From Cardinalis cardinalis (lineage: Eukaryota > Chordata > Aves > Passeriformes > Cardinalidae): a stretch of DNA of 64,000 bases. Shown here piece by piece: positions 24,001 to 39,000 of this stretch (positions are counted from its first letter, which is position 1; each line of letters opens with the position of its first letter). The DNA is taken from positions 3,707,310 through 3,771,309 of the forward strand of contig JACDOX010000009.1 of NCBI GenBank assembly GCA_014549065.1. Reading direction: 5' to 3'. A program made the position numbers and the translations under genes. The notes beneath the pieces were generated by a model, which was given only the letters and a program-made list of their open reading frames with translations, made no database searches and had not been told where the DNA came from.

Positions 24001-27000
24001 ACTGTAAATTATTATTTTATTGATTGAAAANTGTTATTTTTACCAGTTTCATTGAGCATGTTATAAAATCAAAAATGAAAGGTTGAGATCCAATTGTGTG
24101 GCACTAGAACAGAGTCTAAACTAATTAACATACATAAAGTGTAATCAAAAACATTGTAAAAAGGTTTCCAAGATCTAGTTTCTCATCATTGAAAGCTCAA
24201 GAGTCTGCCCATCTTTAACCAATAAATAAGGAGCTTGGGTGTGATTTAATGTATCCTTGGTCTTTTTTCTAAAGAACATCCTCAAGTGCATTGGTGTAAC
24301 CATGAAATTATTTTTAAGCAGAGATCCTGTGATTGTCTAGGTTGCTCTGTGAAAAGGTATCTGCAAACCTCACNTACCAAAATGACACCATAGTCCATAA
24401 TTTGCCCAAGACAATACCAGTTAGTCATGCTTTGTTTTCCTGGTTTGTCTTATTAGTAATTTGCCACTCCTGGTTAAGATTATCACTTAGGCCTGGCAAT
24501 ATCTTGTCAGATGTGCAACTCAGCTTTGTGTTTTAAGATTTTGNTGATATGGCAGCCCTGTCAAATTCCATGAGCATGGTTTTTAATCCTATTTTTGAGC
24601 CTCATGCAGAAATTGTACAATTAATGTACAGCAGGAAATGTAGCTGTGGGAAACTTGCCTGTCTCACCAGCAAAACTGAACTGGCCAGGAATTTGTAAAA
24701 CAAGTGGAAGTTGTGTACTAAGATATGTGATCTGGAAGTCCCTTAATTTACACAGCTCCATCAATCCTATAGCACTATAGGGATGTCCTATAAACACTAT
24801 GGGACTATTTACTTCTCTTCAGGACTTGTAAAATTTTTGAAACACTGAAAGAAGTTTTCAGTTCCTTGAAACTGAAAGGATGTCCAAAGCTGCAGAAAGC
24901 ACAAAAGAGGGAAAGCAGTGAAAGGAGAAACATTATTACAAACGAAGAAACTGCAAACATTGAATTTGCATTAATCAAAAAGATCTTCTTGGGGTTATGT
25001 GGATAGCAAACACATTTATACAAGATAAGGAAAGAGCTTTATTTCGTATAGAGCAAAGAGAGGCAGGGACTATGAATCTAAAATTAAAGATGGAAAATTA
25101 CTTGGACATTTGAAAGGGTGAGAGCAAGTGTTATCTTCTGCTTAGTTTATGATGTGCCCTTTTCCATGTGGGTCNAGTAGTAGATTTGGTGAAAAGGATT
25201 TGGCAAAAGAATAAACTACTTGATGCTTATGATTAGAGATTTAAGAAGTTAAAGACACAAAGAGATTAGCAGGGAGGAATATTGTGTTAGTAAGTGAGCA
25301 TTGCCAAAATNTTGTAAGGTTTCTCCCAACTCTGACATATTTTGCTTTGTGAATATAATCGTCTTAAAGCATTAATTCTGCCTTCCATGCTCTTCTTATT
25401 AATTTAGATAGCTATTGCAAGAGCTCTGTGAATGTCTGCTGAATTCCTGAAAATGTGATTCACTCCATGGAAGCACTATGCTAATAATATTTCATGCCCA
25501 GTATTGGTNAAGTTTTGGCATAGAACATCTGCTGTGCTTTCTGAAGCGTGACACCCACAGATCATCTGTTTCAACAGACCCAGATCATCACTAGTAGAGT
25601 TTTTAATAAGAGCCCTGTTACTGGGAAGCATCTGTAGTCTTGCCTCCCTTCTAGCTGGAAACTTGAAAAAATGAGTTGTTGCTGCATCTGAAGTGCTGAA
25701 GAATGCCATACTACTGTCATGTTGCATCAGGGTCACTAATTGCTGGGCTATATTTTTGTAAATATTCCATGTATTTGTCTGTGTTTTCTGCTTAGAATTC
25801 TGGCAGATGAATACTACATCACAGGATTTTGTTTTAAGGCCAAGACACAAAAGAAGGAAAAGGCAGGTATGTGCCAATATGCTTGTTNATAAGGAACGTG
25901 CCGTCAAGTTTGTTTCATGTCTGCTGAGTTAATTTGTCCAGATGGAGTCCTGCTGCTCCTGCTGGTTTGGCATGAGATCTCTATATCAATACAGCTAATA
26001 CAAAAAGAGGTCTCTAATGTAAGCTAAGCATTGATGGTTTCTCTTGGACATTGCCTACCTGAAGAATTAGGAAATTTTAAAATACTGCTATATGGCAAAT
26101 GAAAAAGTAGAAAAAATAATTTTGCTCATTTTGAGTATAGTTTTATCAGAAATTCCCATAATAAAACCTATATATTTTTTTATGTTGTACTAGTGACAAG
26201 TAGCTACTTTATCTCCCTTTATTTTGTTTCAAGATAANTATTTTAAACAGAGACGTCATTCCCTGTTTATTAAAGCGAGGAAGCCACTAAGTGCAGATGT
26301 CTCTTACCAGTTACACTCTGTATTGTTAGACTCTAAGTTACATTCTCTCCATAGGTTCGTCAGATTCCACGTAAAGTTGAAGAGGAAACAAAATACATTG
26401 AGTTGATGATTGTAAATGATCANCTAATGGTAAGACTTACACATTTCAGCATCTTACAATAAGCACCAAATTGTCTTAATTTATGCAGAGAGCACAGCAA
26501 TAAAGAACACTATAAGGCTGGAATAAATTCAGTGTGTCCTNAAGAGAAGAAATTATGGTTTCATTAACCATTGATGAAGTTGGTTTTGAATTTTGGCAAC
26601 TTAATTTCACCAAGAATGCAACTAGGCCTGAGGATCAGAAAGAAGGGTCAGAAAGTAACTAATGTCAGTGTGACTTAAGCTGATGATTTTCCTTCTGGCT
26701 TTCCTGAGCATTTCTCTTAGTTAGAGGCACTCAGCAATCCACAGTGCAGTTATTTCAATTGTGCAGCAGCTGGTGAGAGTGGGGAGATTAACGGTGACCA
26801 GATTTTTTTAATATGTCTCAATCAATGTAGAGAAAATGATTTTGTTAAACTTTTATACTTTCTCTGGGAGAATACAGTGGGGTTTTTAACACAGTGGAAA
26901 GACACATAATNACAGTGTATTGAAGAAAAGCCAGACTCACTCAAGTGGAAAAAAGCACAGATTTATGCCAGTGAAGATGATTTATTAATCATCCAAGGAA

Positions 27001-30000
27001 AAAAATATCAAAGGAAATGGCAAATTCTTCATCGCTTGCAGTTTTCAAAGGTAGCTTCAAACATGATGTATTTCCTCTTGATGTAACTGGATAAAGTTCA
27101 GCCTGGTAATGCCCATCCAAATGGTGACATTAGATGTTTTTATGGTCCCTTATAGCTTTAAAATAAAAATAGTTCTATAAATCTTGTCTACTTCTTCTGT
27201 AATGTGCAGCAGTTCTCTGATGCAATACCTGAATTAGCAAAAATAGATGTGAGAGCGTACAAGTGTACGAAAAGTGTGCCACTGTCCTTAGACAGTATAC
27301 TCCTCCCCCAGCTCAGTTTGAGGAACACATGAATAAATTCTTGGATTAAAATTAATAATTTTGGATGAAAATGCCTTAAATCAGTGTAACTGTGTTTGAT
27401 CCTAAAGACCTGAAGCCACATTTCCCTTGGGATCCTCCTCTCTGTTCAGGTAGATTGTCTTCAAGGACAATGTTTCCTAATTTTGTCTAATCACAGCTAC
27501 TGCAAGAGTTAGTCCAGTTAGGAGTTTATTCTCTGCGGTGAGTGCCAGTGATCAAAGAAGCCAAATAATTTCCTTCTGTGAGAAGGAAATATCATTTGCT
27601 GTGGGCTTAACTTCCTTGTTTTTGGTGTTTTTTTTCCCCTCATTCCTGATTGAAAGGATGCCTGTCCTGTGCCCTAGTTGTGGGAAACTTCTTCCCCACT
27701 AAAAGATTCTAACTTCCAGAAAATATGGGCAATTTTCATTCCAAAATCAAGCATCATGGGGCACAAGATGGCAAANTATTTCTCAAAATCTTGTACACTT
27801 TGTCTTAAATTCTTCTGAGGTACCTGTGACTTTNATGCCCATGATGCTCATTCATAACTGTTTTTTGTGTTTTTTTTTCCTTAAAATAGGAGTACCTTGA
27901 CAGCTGTTTTTAGTGCCATTTTTATAACACTGCATCACAAATTTCAGTAAAGGTGCCATTGGAGTCTGATCGCTGAAGTGGTTTGAACCAGTTACTGTGG
28001 CTGCATGGAGTGTGCAACTATACAAGAAGAAAACCAGAAAACAGCTTAAGAGAGANAACTGCAACAAAAGGGAGTCTGATAGATTAAAACACAGATGCAG
28101 GCACTTCTGGGATAACATATCTTAAGGAGTCTCAGCTATGGAAATNTTTGTTGCTAATTTCTTCAATGGCATTTGTGATTAATTTTAAAATTGGCAACAA
28201 TAATGATAATGAAGAGAGTAACAGAATGTTACTGTTCTTATATAATTTTCCAGTAAATATTCTAGGGTACTTTCTAAAGAAGAATTCATAAATCCTCACA
28301 ACAGCTGTTGCAAAGTATATCAGTAATGTGCATTTCTGAGCAATTTTCTACTATTGGTTATGAACATTACACTCAACACCAGAGACAAAACCTTGTGCAG
28401 GGCTTTATTGTTGATTTAATTGCTTTTTACTTCATGGCGTTTTGGAAATAGACCTTGTTTTTCTGAAACTGTACCTGTTACTGTCTGTGCTTTTTTCACA
28501 GTGTAAAAAGCACCGCTTGTCAGTCGGCCATACCAACAGCTATGCTAAATCAGTTGTGAACATGGCTGATTTGGTAAGTATCACTCAGCTATATGTTCTT
28601 TTACATGTGAGATGGGTCATAAGATTCTCTTGATGATAGATGCAAGAGTTGTCAGTTCATGGTGTAGCAACAATAATGTATGTGAAGATTGCAAATTTTC
28701 ATCTAGAACCACAGTCATTCACCTCTAGAGGCTTTGTCTAACATAAAGCATCAGAGGGGTTTTATTTTGTGGCTTTAAACATTTAAGTATCCTACTGAAT
28801 TTGTCCCTTGTGTCTGAGTTTTAAAGAGCACCTTAGATATGACAATTTCTAGCGCAGGTTCCCTGTTTTGACAACTTTAGCCCTAAAAGACAATCTGAAA
28901 TTCTAATGCATTAAAATTTCTCCAGAAGTACACTTGAATAAATGAGTTAGAATAGGGACATACAGGTGAACTGTGTGGATTGTATTTACATGATAAATCA
29001 GACGAGCTGCTGGCTCTTGCACCTCACCGCAGCAAAGTATTAGAAAAAGAAAAGTATTGCTAGAAGAAGAAAATGCTTGAAAGTTTTTGGTGTGGAGTGT
29101 TAATGCAGCATTGAAGGGATGTCCCATTTTTTGTGATTCAGCCAGCAGGAGTTGAAATACTCCTGTAGACATATATAACAGTGAAAAATTATGGCTTTAT
29201 AGATCATTATTCTGCATAAGAGGGCCCTTGTGTGTCATTGGGTGAGCTGGCTGTTATAAAAGACACATTAAATTCAAATCTTTGAACTATTTTGAATGCA
29301 GTAATTTTTCAAAAATCACATTTTTCTTCTATGTACCTCTGCCTGTGTAGGCTAAGAGAACTTACTGAAAAATTAAGCGTAAAATTTTGGTTTTACCTGG
29401 TTTTTATGTTTGTTGGTTTTAAGGGAGATAAAATCACCTACAAGAATGCAAAATGTCCTAGAATAAGCTAAATATTTAGTTATGTAAAAATGCAAGCTAT
29501 TAAAAAAAGGGGTAAACCTCATCTTTGTTCTATTTGACATAATGTATTTGTTCATTCTGTTAATGTACTAGATATATAAAGAACAACTTAACACCAGGAT
29601 AGTATTGGTTGCCATGGAAACCTGGGCTACTGATAACAAGTTCACCATATCTGAAAACCCCTTGGTGACTCTACGTGAGTTTATGAAATATAGGAGGGAT
29701 TTTATCAGAGAGAAAAGTGACGCAGTTCACCTTTTTTCGTACGTAACCTTGTGTGATGTTATATTACTGGGGTTTTTTCTTTCCTTGGGGGTTGCTTCTC
29801 ACAAGTGGCTGATGCATCTCCTTTCTGTTGTCTGTGTAATCCACAATAATTCAGAAAGTCAAGTTTCAGATGGGGGGGGTGGGAATAAAATTAATTCACA
29901 AACTGCCTGTCTGTGCAACTAGAGGTTTGACTCTTATTTTAGTTTTAACATACTAAGCCTGAGCTGCATGCGCTGTAATCCTTTGTTATTCTGTGCAACC

Positions 30001-33000
30001 ACCTACTCCACAAGTGNAGCTATCTGAAGAGTCATGCATGGTTCCACCTCAGAGGTTGACTTCTTCAGCAGTAGAGCACGGATTATTTAAAGGCAGAACA
30101 TTGGTTTTGAAACCAATGAGGTTTTCTGCTGAAGTGCACTATGGCCTGCTTTACTTTGTTGAATGACCTGCATGCTGCAGGATTACTGATGTGTTTCAGA
30201 TCCTCAAAACAGTTTGTTCTCCCAAGACATTTGAGCTATAAGAATACTAAACTGAGAAGAATGTTATTTTCTCTAAGTATCTTAATTGTTTAGAAAATAA
30301 GATTGATATAATAAAATATATGTACAAAAATACAGGAGAGATATGTGGCTGAGATTTTTGATCTAGACACAACATGCCAGATGAATATCTCTGTTGGAGT
30401 CCTTTTTTCTCTCTGCNGGCTGTTTTAGGAGCCTATAAGAATAAACTTAACCTAAACACCTCGCTTCACATGACTTCAGTAGGGTTCCAGGATACCCAAG
30501 CCTGGTATCCACCCTCAGAATTTTTGCATGTACCTAATTACTGCCACTGCTTTCTGCCTTGAAGAAAGCTAGTAAGATCTGCAAAGTGGTGCTTGCAGAT
30601 TTTGGTTTCTCTGTGTCTCAGATCTTCATCTCTTAAATGGGAATCAGGTTTTCACAAATTCTTTTTGTAATTTTTCTGGTGACATTGTAAATTCTTTGAG
30701 GGGGAAGTCTGGTTCTTGTGAATGTGTGTGTATTGACTAGGACAAAAGAAAGTCTGATTTGGCATGTGGTTGGGACTTTGGATACCACTGTAATGCTAAT
30801 TCCAGTGCTATCCATAGCACCACTACCAGTGGTTATTGTGGTATTGTATTCATAGATTGTTTAGAAACAGAAGTTTCTGCAATTGTGTCTGTGAGTGAAA
30901 CACAGCCAAGTTGGGAGGTGGGGGTAGCTGGAGTGATGGTACAGTGGTTACAAATGAGCTTCCACCTTTAGCACAGTTAGCTCACTGTGATCCTTCTTGA
31001 TGTTTTTCTCCTCTCACCTGAGAAAAACAATTTGNCGGATGATCAGTACTCTCAGGTGGAGCAGAGTAAATCTTATCTCCAGTAACTGGCAGTCATTCAT
31101 GCTGGTGTGGTCAGCACCAAAGAGATGATTAGATTTAGGCTTAGAGTGTATCTGTTCCTTGGATGAGGTTGGCTGTAGTTCCAGGGAGTTTTCAGCTACC
31201 TCTGCACCTTCTGCTAATGCCTCTCCCCTTGAGTTTTACCACATCAGCACTGCCCAATAGGCATGTGTTGTTTCACTAGTCCTGTGCATTGGGATCATGG
31301 TGGCCCCTCCTGAACTCTGCCTGGAGCAGGTGCCAGCAGAAAGCACTCACTGCAGTAGAATGTCAAGGAACAAGAGGCTGGGCAGATCCAGGTGGTTTGG
31401 CAAAATAATCCCCTTCTTCCTATATTAGGTATTCTGAAAAGGAGGAGGGAAGATGGTGTAAGTTTTCTGGAGATAACCTGTCATGTGAGGTTCGTGAGTG
31501 ATTNTCTGTTTTTCCCATTTGTTTCTGCATAATTTGCAGTGTAGTGGTGGCATCCANCATTTGCAAATGCCATTTGGAAATCAGAAGGGAGATACTGGAA
31601 TAGGCAGGTGCTAAACTCGTGGACTGAGCAGGGTAAACTTCTTTTTCTTTTTGTTTTTGTCAAAGGGGGAGTCGATTTCAGAGCAGTCGAAGTGGTGTAG
31701 CCCACACTGGTGGAATCTGCTCCTTGCTTAAAGGCGGAGGTGTGAATGAGGTAGGTGGGGATACTGGTATGAACAAAAAGTGGTGGAAATTTATCTGCAG
31801 GGAATTTATTAGTGCAGACATGTTCCTCAAAATATTTTGCTTTTTTTTTTGCTGATGTAGAGTCTTACTGCAGCTCTATAGAAGGGACACTTCAATGAAG
31901 AGTGATGAGTGAATAAAGTCAATACACTTCAAACACACTTTTAAACAAATTCTGCAATATCCTGTCATTCATATTTCTAGCCACAGTGCCAAGAGAGAAA
32001 CCGACTTTCTCTTACTTAACTTGTCTATAAGCCAGTGTTTAATTTTCATCTAGCTACCCTGCAGTAAGAATTCTAACACTGTGTATCTGATTTTGCATTT
32101 TTTTGCCTTGATATGAAAAAAGCTTCGCTTGAATCTGAGATAGCTGTGTGTTACTGATTACTGTCCCACCTTGCTTATTTCTTTCAGTTTGGAAAGCCGG
32201 ACTTAATGGCAGTTACCCTGGCACAGACCTTGGCCCAAAATATTGGCATTTTTTCAGACAGAAGAAAACTCCTAAGTGGTAATTTTATTTGCTTTTTCAC
32301 TCTGTCTCAAGAGAAAAATCTTAAAAAGTGGAGGATCTTATCAGTGTCTTATCAGTGTCTTTCTGATATATACTTTTTCCTTCCATTTCTCACAGTGTTG
32401 AAATGTTTTTATTTCTTGCAGTAACATGAGAAAGGTCTGACATACTAACTTTCCTTTACTTGAATGCTCTAGTATACCCCTGCTTGTGATTCCTGATAGC
32501 ACTGGTGTCACCATTTCATCCAAAATAGACCATAAAGGTGCCTGCCACTCCCATTCATTTCAGGGAGACTGGTGTCCCATCCAGAGACCAAATGGCTGCC
32601 ATCTTATGACACAAGGGTGGGAATATCCATTATTAGATCAGGGTATAATGAGGAGCCCCCTCAGTACTGTTATATAGAACAGTTCAAACAATACAACTTT
32701 TTATCTGTTTTCCGTGATTTATTTCCTCTTATAGATTACCCAAATCCCGTTTCTCCTGTAGATTATCCAAATATCCAGTATTTGCTACCCTACTGCTACC
32801 ATTTCTCTGCTGTAACCTTGGTATTCAGCTCCTTAGTTATCCCTGTTTAGCGGCAATGCTTTAATCTCCACCATTGTGCCCACAAGAAGTACCTTGCCTT
32901 CCTGATTCCATGTTATATGAAGTCCCAGCTTGATATGATTAAAGTAAAAATACAGTTTTGAAACAATTTAGATAATTAACTGGGGTGTGGACTTACTGGA

Positions 33001-36000
33001 TTGTGTGTGCTTATGTGGCCTACATTTAAAAAGATAAATTACTCTATTGATTAGGGGATTTTTTTTCAGATATTGTAAAGACAATATATATTGCAGAGAG
33101 ACAGCTGCATTTAAAGAGGTTTTGTGCAGATTATTCAATACCATTTTTAAAAATACTCAGAAATGTAAGACCAATGCTCTATCCTACAGGCATGTTCAGT
33201 ATTCATTTTTCAGCCACCTGTTTTTGAGTGGATGTAGGGGCAGGGTAAAAGTGACAATTATAATGATGGTGACTCCCTTTCTTAATGGCTGAGAAGGGCA
33301 GGACACTGTTTTGGTAGGGAGAGAGGAGAATGCAGTTGTTAGAGCTTTGTTTGCCTTCTAATTGTACTTTTAAAGTGGAAGCAATAAACAGATGTTCATG
33401 TGTACAGTAAAAGAAAGCATTTCTAAGATTAAAGCAAGACACAGCTTTGAGAGAGGAGGATTGAGACCAGATCAAAGTGATCCCAGCTGGCAGGACAGAA
33501 GGGAGTTGCATGGGAAAGGGAGGCAGGCAGGGAAGGGAGGGAGAGCAGAGGAAGAAGCTGATAGATCCTACCTTGTGTTCATTGATCACTCCATGCTTTT
33601 TTTTGGTCTGAAATATTGTTTGGNGTTTTCCAAGGAAAGATTTTCAAAATCATATTACCATAGTCAAAGAAGAGAACTTTAAAAAAAAATAGAAAAGTAA
33701 AATGATTCTTTTTTATTAAATTTGAAAATTTAGGAAATGAGTATCATCACACAGGAGATGAGAAAGCTGACTCATGATTTGCAAGTGCAGAAGGCTAACA
33801 CTGCAGTTTCCTTTAAGAGAAGGAAAGAAAAACAGGACATATTTTCAAAGCTCAGGATTGCACAGAATCCTGTAGAGTTTTAAAAAATTTTGGCAAGGTG
33901 CACTGATACACTTAAACTAAGGTGTGCAATAAACNAGCTAATTATTCTTTCCAATTTGTCTGGAAATATGAAATGGAATTGAGTACAGTGAGCTTTTTAT
34001 GATAAGAATTGTATTACTTTGGACTCACAAGACTCAAGATGTAACTTTTTTTAAATTTTTTTTTTTGTCAGGTGAATGTAAGTGTGAGGACATGTGGTCT
34101 GGATGCATAATGGGAGATATGGGGTAAGACATTTCACTAGAGAAAAGTCATGTTTTTCATACAGTGACATAAAGGAAAGGTGTGAAAATTTTCTCTTTTG
34201 GGTTCATCAGAATATTTTTGATTACTCTGTTTTCAGAAAGTAAAGTATTAGGTATATACCATACAGAGACACCTTCAAAGAAATGTGGGAATAAGTGAGT
34301 TCATGAGAAGGGCGTGTGAGAATTTTTGGCGAGTGCTGATTTAACTTGGAAAGCACAAGGCTCAACAGTCAAGTCAGGTCATTGCAGAGAAGCAGAAGCA
34401 GGCATAGCTTATTTTCTCATGCAAGATTGCTATTGAGTTGTAGAAACAATGACATACCCTAATTCTTGAAATCCTATAATCAAATTTCTGAGGCATGCCT
34501 CATTTTCAGTGTTTTTGTTGGAATCTTTCATCTATCTCTGTCATTTTTGTCACACAGTTTGTGTGATACTGTTAGAAAAACGGCCCCCATTGGNGGCTGA
34601 GTATGTTCATACTCATGTATAGTGTCACTGGGGAGATTTTAACATAATGGCTGGTGAATCAGCAAATTTTTGCTGGTGGATGAAATCTGATGCTTTCTGA
34701 AGTATATTCAGACCCTAACACTTTTTATTACAAGCCTGTCTTTTATCATGCATATGAATTACATTTTAGTCTAGTTTAAATATGAATTACATTGTATTCT
34801 AGTTTGAGATATAGACAGGGCTCAGATTTTAATTAATTCCAAATGGATCCACAAATTTTCACAATAGTTTTGTGGTAAGAAAAATTTTGAGCAAAGAAGT
34901 ATGTCTCATTCAAGCCTCTTTAAAAGTGTGAATGTGTGCCCTTTTCGCCTTAGAATACCTGAAAACACATCTGGTAGGATTTTTCTGATTTTTGGGAAGT
35001 AAAAAAGCCAGTCTGAGAGGTGTTTTTAATTCTTATAAAAGTTATAAATTCCCATGTTAGGACCTTTAAATTCTTTATCTGAAATTCAAACCTTTCACAT
35101 AATTTGGTACATGAAAAAGCCTTGTNTTTACCTAGCTTATTGCTGAACTTCAGTGAAATCCACAGCCTCTGTAGTTNTTAGACCAAATTCATGAGCATTA
35201 CAGATGGAAAAAGCCAGTTATGTTCTGGAAGCTATCTCTCCCAGCAGTGCAGGATAGCACTTTGGCTAGTATTTTCATATCCAGTGGTGAGCTGATAGAA
35301 GAGGAAAGCCCTTGAGACTCCAAAATCTCCTTGAAGCATAAGTCCTTTCATGAGTATGGACCTGAATATAAAGATCACTGCAGTTGCCTTGGGAAAAGTT
35401 NTTTCCTTGTGAAAAGGATCCATGCAAAGATTCTCTGCATCACATTGTTTTTAGGTGAGGCACAGGGCCTCGGGGGCACTCTGTACTCNATTGAAATTTA
35501 CTGAGTGGGACACATGACTCAGAGGGAAGCTGAAATGTTAGGTGGTGTTTGCTAGAANCATGTTTAAAATGGCATAACTCTATTATATAAAAATTCTGTG
35601 GGTCAGGGAAACCATTTCCTCTAANAGAGAAACAAACTATGAGCTGTCTTTTTCTCCTGCAGTTTATATGGGAGGAAATAAATGTATTTCTGAGATCAGG
35701 CCTGTTAGTGGAACAAGTCACACTTGTGCGAACTACACGCTGCAATCAGATTTGTGCTGTTTGGCCCATAAAAACTTAGTGAAATGTTCTAGATTTCTCA
35801 CATTCCATGAGCTTTGTGTCATTGTTGAAATTTCCTTGTAATTTACTGGAAGGATTTTTAAATAGAAAGAAATAGAATAGTCACTCTGATTCTGAACAGC
35901 ATTGTTTTCATTCTTTTTCTGAAGTATAACATAGTATTTCTTCTGTTTTGAAAAAAAAAAAGAATACAGTGTAAAAAGCACCAAAGAAAGTAATCCTTCT

Positions 36001-39000
36001 ACCTTATTTTCTTAGGTACTATCTTCCAAGCAAGTTCTCTGAGTGTGATATTGAAGAGTATCATGAATTTTTAAACAATGGAGGTGGAGCCTGTCTTTTC
36101 AATAAACCAACCAAAGTAAGCATTACATTAATGTTTAATATTATTTCTATTCTATTGCTAATTTTGATGAAACCAAGAAGAATGAAAGTTATAATGTTGG
36201 AAAAAACTCTTAAGTTTTGATAGTTCTGATTGTCTCTNAGTTCTAGCTATTCTGGTAACATATGGGTGTAAGTAGATTATTTTAGTTCATAGTGGTTTAG
36301 AAATTACTTTTAAATAAATTTCTAATAAGATGGTTTCATGTCCAGTAGAGTATCCACACCCTCTGATCAAGAATCATCCCCCACACAATTTATTCTGAAT
36401 ATTGTGAATACAATACAATTTTGTATTTACAACAGGTCTGCAATGCAGGATCTGCAGCAGTGTTCCAGTATATTCCTGCTCCNTTTACTGAAGCAGGTGT
36501 TAAAATGTAAAGCAAGCAGGATAATGATTTTGACTCTTTTCTATATATAATTAATGTTAACTTGTATTTAATGGCTGTCTTTCAACAAGCAAAGGAAAAG
36601 AGGTTAAGGCAGAAGGACAGTCCAATGTGGAAAAAAGATTTATCTGGTAACTGAAGTGGTCACAGATGTAAAAGAGAAGAAGGTTAATTCAGGAGTGATG
36701 CATGTTCCTGCTGGTGAACATGAGAAAAAGTGCATCTTCTGACAACCACAGAATTCCAATAAAACTTAAAGAGGGAAAGAGAAAACATCAAATCTGGACA
36801 AGCTGAGCCTGCTTATCTCTTAAAGGTCTCTTTTGATGAAAGAGTATATTATTAGAAGTGGAGAGAAAACACTGTAATTCATTAGTAAGATATAAAATTT
36901 CTTATTTACAATGTACCTGAGTTTTAGAAGTTTTTGCTTTTTTCCACCCCATTAAAGGTGGAGAAATACTGGCGAATGTATTTACTTGCTGAGTGNATTG
37001 TTTATATAGTGTAATGTGTCTTACTTGGTTTTATTTTAGTGATTGTGTTCATTTAAACATCTGTCAGTTAGAAAAAAAACCCAATTACTCTCCTTTCAAT
37101 TTAGTTTGGCAGCACTTTAGGTTTGGTTTTTTTTTTTTTTGGATGGCATGCAGAAATGTGAGTTAGATGTGGAAGCCAGGGTGATTTAGTTTCTTTTATG
37201 CATTGTGGTTTGCATTGGTTTAAAGGTTTTGTCAATGGATGTCTGTCTAATTAACAACGCTGTCAAAGATGTGTTTCCTAGCAAGGGTGGTTAGACACAA
37301 ACTTGTTTTTGTTTTTCAAGCATTATGAGATAAAGGAAAGCTAATGTGACAAGGTGCAGTGTTTGGCAGTGCTCCACTCTTAGATCAGCTATAATCCCAA
37401 AAATTACATCAATGGCTGCTGGAGCAGATTGAACATATGCTCTTTTCAAATGAATGGATGAATGATATGACTTTGGGGAAAGGTTATCCAATTTGCTTTT
37501 AATGTTTGGGGTTTTTTCCTTCAGTTTCATTTTTAGCTGTCCCTATGTACTGCAGCAAATTGGCCCAATATTTCAAGGCAGAATTCTGTCACTGCTGTCT
37601 CTTTGTCTCTGTTGTGCAGCACACTGAGACATACTGAAGAAGTTAAGCTGTCTGGAAAAATACATAGGAAACAAGCAATTTTAACAACTCTTTAATAATT
37701 CTAAAAGCTTGCATACATTTTATGTTACCTTCCACATATGCATTGCATGCTGCAAATTTCCATTTCAATAGGGGATGTAATAATAACATATCAGCCNGTG
37801 CCAGGCTGTGGTTGGTGGCACAGTGAAGTTGGTGGGGTGATGCTCCATCCTGTGGGCTCCTGGCAGAAGGGCAGCAGCCAGTGAGAAATGCTCTACACCA
37901 TGTACTATGCTGTGCTTGTGCAGATGGCTCAGGAGCAGAGTGATTTTTGGAATGGTCCTAGTTTAATTGGAGAACTCGAGGGCTGAGCTGCAAAATTTTT
38001 GTCTGGTGACACACTTAAATGCCTTCTCATTTATGTAATAAAAGCTGCTATTGTGTTTTCTTATGTCCAAAGGAAAAAAAATTGCTTTTTAGAACTACCT
38101 TTAAAAGTTTTAGGAAGACAGAAAAAATTAAGCTGGAAAGACCAGAATGTCAGTGTCCCTTAGAAGAGGTTATTGCATACAAATATAAAGATTTTGATCT
38201 TTTAAGTTAAAGTCCACTGGGAAGGCTGAAAGGAAAGGGAGAAAGCCTCATCAGGAATACTCCCTGTGCAGATCTGCTTGTGTGTAATACATACTTTCAG
38301 AAAACTGGGAAAAGTTCCCAACTGTGGTAGAGGAAAATGGAAAGAAAAATCCAACTGCAACAAAAACTGACAAAGAAACTGAGCATCTCTCCTTCACAGG
38401 CATTTCTGAGCNCCATAAAAGGACACTTTTTATGGCTACTGCTTCTGAACTTACAGTGGAGGCTTTAACCTTTCAGCCCTTGTCACTTGAACTCCAGAAC
38501 AACAGCAATTGCAACTGCTATGAAGATAATGAAATTGTCATATCGTTATTTTTTTTCCTGTATTGTCATACCTTTTGTTTTTCATTGTAACTTCTGCTCA
38601 AACTGAATTTACTGTTGAGCTGACACCTATGCACAGAAGATACCATGTGACTTGGCAGCATTGCAGTATTAATTTTCAGGAGTGCTCATTCTCTGTATGC
38701 TTCACTTGTGTTGTGTCACTCTGTGTCTCCCTGATTCTGGAAACTATTTTTCAGTTCATCCATTTGGAGCGCTAGCTTAAAAACCATGTTCCACAGAGCA
38801 AATATGACAATGATTCCCATAAAAGAGACATGCCCTTTGATTTCTGAATTTCCATGCAGCTTCTGGATCCTCCAGAATGTGGCAATGGCTTTGTGGAAGA
38901 TGGAGAGGAATGTGACTGTGGGACAATAGCGGTAAGTGCAATGTACTTTAAATTAGCAACTGGATTTGTCTGAGAGTTGGTACTGCACATTGCTGCTGGT

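Noticed and set aside
25476..25907. 143-residue antisense open frame
   Set aside because: It lies across ADAM22 exon E5 on the opposite strand. The sense exon explains the open sequence.
32188..32278. Damaged protease active site as a sign of a pseudogene
   Set aside because: Loss of the zinc motif is the normal state of ADAM22. All exons are open and splice sites intact.
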